Translations under genes and position numbers: made by a program
Notes under the pieces: generated by a model
Seen by the model: the letters and a program-made list of their open reading frames with translations, nothing else
What the model was told of the DNA's origin: nothing
Database searches by the model: none
In this document: piece by piece, positions 61,401 through 64,000 of the stretch
Layout: each line of letters opens with the position of its first letter
How positions within the stretch are numbered: the stretch's first letter is position 1
Assembly (NCBI GenBank): GCA_036345935.2
Contig: JADWOT020000008.1
Span: forward strand, 9,833,554 to 9,897,553
Source: Taenia hydatigena
Lineage: Eukaryota > Platyhelminthes > Cestoda > Cyclophyllidea > Taeniidae
Direction of reading: 5' to 3'
Length of the DNA: 64,000 bases

Positions 61401-64000
61401 ACTTACTTTTTCATCCAACTTAGCCTATCCTGTCAGTTGTTTTCAGCACAAACTTTATGCGGAATACTTTTGACGTATTGTAGAATATTCCAGCGAAGCG
61501 CATTCATACTGCAAACGAAGATATCACAAATAGCAGCATAGCGGCGAATCGCGCATCACAGGTCCCCACTCAGCCGCAGCTTGCAAACACACTCGCATTT
61601 AACACTTGGCTTCAGCAGCAACAACAGCAACAACTTTCTTCACCGCCTCCACCTTCTCTTCCGACGGCCACTTCTCCCACCATTGCACTACAGGCAGCGG
61701 CTCTTATGCGTTTGCAGCAGCAACAGCAGCAGCAATGGGCCGCCATGGCTGCCGGCTACGGTCCACTCGCCGGTTTTGCACCCAGCTCGGCAGCAGCTGT
61801 TGCCGCCGCTGCAGCCGCTGCCTACTCCAATCCCGCTGCTCTCTTTGATCCGCGTGAGTTGCTGCCTCTGTTGTTCTTCATTGGCAGCTTCGAATTTTCA
61901 ATAATATATGAGATTGTGGCAGGATGCCGAAGTGCAAATTATTATGGTGTCCTGTTTTACACTGGTGAACGGTTGATCAAAAAAGGGGAAGCACGTGTGT
62001 GGCTAACTTAGTGCTGCTAGAAATCTTAACCCCCGTGACGTGACGGTCATGTAGACTACGGTAAGGACTGCAGCTGACAGCCTCTCCCCTTTTACTTTTC
62101 TCGTAGGAGCCCGTCTTGCACCAACTCCCTACATTAGGCAAACACTAGCATTCATCCATGTGATTTTCATTAATTTGCAGTACCCACTCGCCTACTGAAT
62201 AAGTCACGTGGTACTTGAAAGTTATCAATATGCACAGCACTTTTTGACAAGAGTAGTGCGGATATGCATCTTCTTTTAAGCTTGACTAACCTAGAAATGA
62301 GCATCTCCAGTAAACAAATATAATAACTTGTGGTGAATCAAATGAGTTTTTGTGATTTCCGCCTGACGCGAGACTACAATAATGTTATAATAGGGGTAAG
62401 CAGACCAGTAATTAAGAAGCATGTTTAGTGAAGTTTTTCAAATCACTGAAGGTGATGAACCCTGACCCTGGTTTACGAGGAACTCACTGCGCATGTTCAC
62501 CTGACGAATTGGTGTCGATTATCCCTGAAGTAAAAGCAAGAGTTTTCTAGGTTTTGTTTAATTTATTGATTGGCTGGGAGAAACAGTTTAAAGTCCTGGT
62601 TAATCTCTTGGTTTTTTAATGTCACAGTGACTTTCCAGTCGCCCACCCTGACTGCCAACCCGTACACCGCAAATTTGCTGCAAAGCCAAACGCTGCTCAC
62701 CAATGTGGCCTACATTAACGACGAAGGGCAGGTCAGTTTCTGCAGAAAATCGGAACATTTATGCTGAATTCTCTAGTGATTGTGACGCCAGCCCATAGGA
62801 CTTATAAAGAAATGAGAGAGTAGTAGTTTATCAAGACATTAGTTCTTGCTCTGAATTTGAGTTGATTGGATAAGCGTTAGCTACTAAATGGGTTATTCGG
62901 ACGAATGAAAGTCTCAGAGAGGGTAATAGGTACTGGGGCAAGAGCCTCATTACCTTGACCACATTGGTGACACGCGCCGTTCTTCGTGACCTTCCCCTTG
63001 ACGGTGGCTATAAACTGGCACAACATGCAGGTGCCTTTTCAACGGTGTGGCAGTCAAATTTTGCGAATAGTTGATTGTCGCTTAGTTTTGTGGGTCAGTG
63101 ATGGTTCCACGCCTCGCAAGTGTATATTCATCCAAATCTGATACTTTTGTATAGATGATAATTTATTTTTGCTCTATTGTGTGGTGAAATTACTGGTTAC
63201 TGCGGGGTTGGCTTCGTATGCTCCAACAATTTTTTACTTCAAAATTGGGGATTTTTTGTGTCAGTTCTCGTTTTGCACTAATTTTAATCTTTAGCTTCTC
63301 GAAAGCCTTCCAATCTGTCGCGATTTCAAAGCCGGAAAGTGTCATAGGAACACGGAGTGCCGTTACGTTCATCTCATTGATGGTGAGTGTTTCTCTCAGT
63401 CAGTGTATGGTCATTCCATCTCCATTTTGCGGCTGTGCCCAATCCTTCTAAAGGGCAGCACTGAAACACGCCTGTACTTCCCAAAAGTGGGAAATTGGGT
63501 CTGATGAGTCAGTACACCAAATTCTCCCCTGTAAAAGTCTGGGCTGGGCACCCAAGACACTTTTTAAGCCTTAAATCGCAGTTGCAAATCCCGAATAGTC
63601 TATAGGTTAACGATTGGATGCATCTTAAATTTTCATCCTACTCTGGGTGGTGTGTGTAGGAGGAGGGTGTATTGGTTCGAATGGCGGGGTGAAATTCCCA
63701 CGACAGATCCCTAATTCTATTCATTTGTACTGAACGTGTAAGATGATCAGCTTGTTGTGAGGTACCGTTTCAGTTGGGATGGTTTCCGTGTTTTAAAAGT
63801 AGAATATTATGCATTTAAAATTATGCGAGAGTTGCCTATTCACCTACATATGGTGGTTTGATTGTATCAATTGTAGAAAATGTCGAGGTCAACCAGGGTC
63901 GGGTGACCGTGTGTCGAGATGCTGCGAAAGGTCGGTGCACCCGGATCCCCTGCAAGTACTACCACATCCCACTCCTCGCTATCTCAGCCAGCCGTTCTTT
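52437..64000 (+). CDS. MBNL: Muscleblind-like CCCH zinc-finger splicing regulator (3' end beyond window)
   Basis: RNA-binding regulator of alternative splicing and RNA localisation. Exons seen: 52437-52952 (coding part; acceptor near 52405), 55287-55412, 56347-56658, 60779-60964, 61484-61853, 62628-62731, and a terminal partial one from 63877. Phases agree through 62731; the step to 63877 needs an unseen exon. A Pro/Ser-rich N-terminus (about 115 residues) precedes finger 1 (C122...C141...C148...H152, SLAHP) and finger 2 (VCFDFIK|RNECRHTNCKYYHPP), split by the first visible intron. Then come Ala/Ser/Pro-rich linkers, Gln runs at 61615-61637 and 61713-61737, and a poly-Ala run at 61790-61824. 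The last exon has a canonical finger, VTVCRDAAKGRC then CKYYH. Its usual partner finger is not seen. Finger 1 spacing (C-x18-C) is longer than the family's C-x7-C. Confidence 0.88.
53669..55107. repeat. 1.44 kb interspersed repeat, copy 2 (in the first muscleblind intron)
   Basis: Partner of 22473-23909, same orientation, about 99.4 percent identical by eye. It contains the same minus-strand Thr/Pro-rich frames and CA run (54315-54348). Upstream of it, about 53390-53740, a plus-strand frame of 116 codons reads through the left boundary, which may mean that copy 2 extends further 5' than copy 1. Confidence 0.8.
54315..54348. repeat. CA-repeat microsatellite inside copy 2
   Basis: Acacacaggc followed by a 22-nt AC run; two nucleotides longer than in copy 1. 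Confidence 0.9.

Overview
The window reads as nuclear DNA of a flatworm, most likely a tapeworm. No gene is a long prokaryote-like ORF. Coding is split into short exons with GT-AG (twice GC-AG) introns. The 5' introns of several genes are only 28-36 nt and many later ones are about 63-79 nt; I recall this two-peak intron distribution being reported for tapeworm genomes. Small LTR elements resembling flatworm TRIMs also occur. All gene identities come from reading translated exons against remembered family sequences; no search was run.

Layout, left to right. (1) 2118-5509, minus: most of a Van Gogh/Strabismus planar-polarity protein whose C-terminus runs off the left edge or was not recognised. 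(2) 6509-7984, plus: complete MEMO1 homologue, head-to-head with the Vang gene across about 1 kb. (3) 7985-10986: gene-free DNA with a decayed LTR-element fragment. (4) 10987-14818, plus: complete XAB2/SYF1 splicing factor in 17 exons, tail-to-tail (155 bp apart) with (5) a complete tektin-1 gene, 14974-16411, minus. (6) 16790-18122: nested cluster of small LTR elements. (7) 18780-24694, plus: complete eEF2 kinase, with a 1.44 kb repeat in its last intron. (8) 24695-30622: no recognisable gene. (9) 30623-37439, minus: complete dynamin-1-like (DRP1) gene in 11 exons. (10) 39171-41633, plus: two-exon C2H2 zinc-finger protein of unclear orthology. (11) 41634-52405: mostly no recognisable gene, but several exon-like segments on the plus strand between 43.6 and 48 kb. 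(12) 52437 to the right edge, plus: a muscleblind-like CCCH RNA-binding protein, incomplete at its 3' end, whose first intron holds the second copy of the 1.44 kb repeat (about 99% identical to the first).

The genes are ordinary conserved eukaryotic genes (cell polarity, redox/migration signalling, splicing, ciliary axoneme, translation control, organelle fission, RNA processing) with no operon-like or pathway link. The least explained features are the two near-identical intronic repeats about 31 kb apart, the nested miniature LTR elements, the extreme 5' microintrons, and an uncharacterised exon cluster at 43.6-48 kb. I see no CRISPR array, rRNA or convincing tRNA gene.
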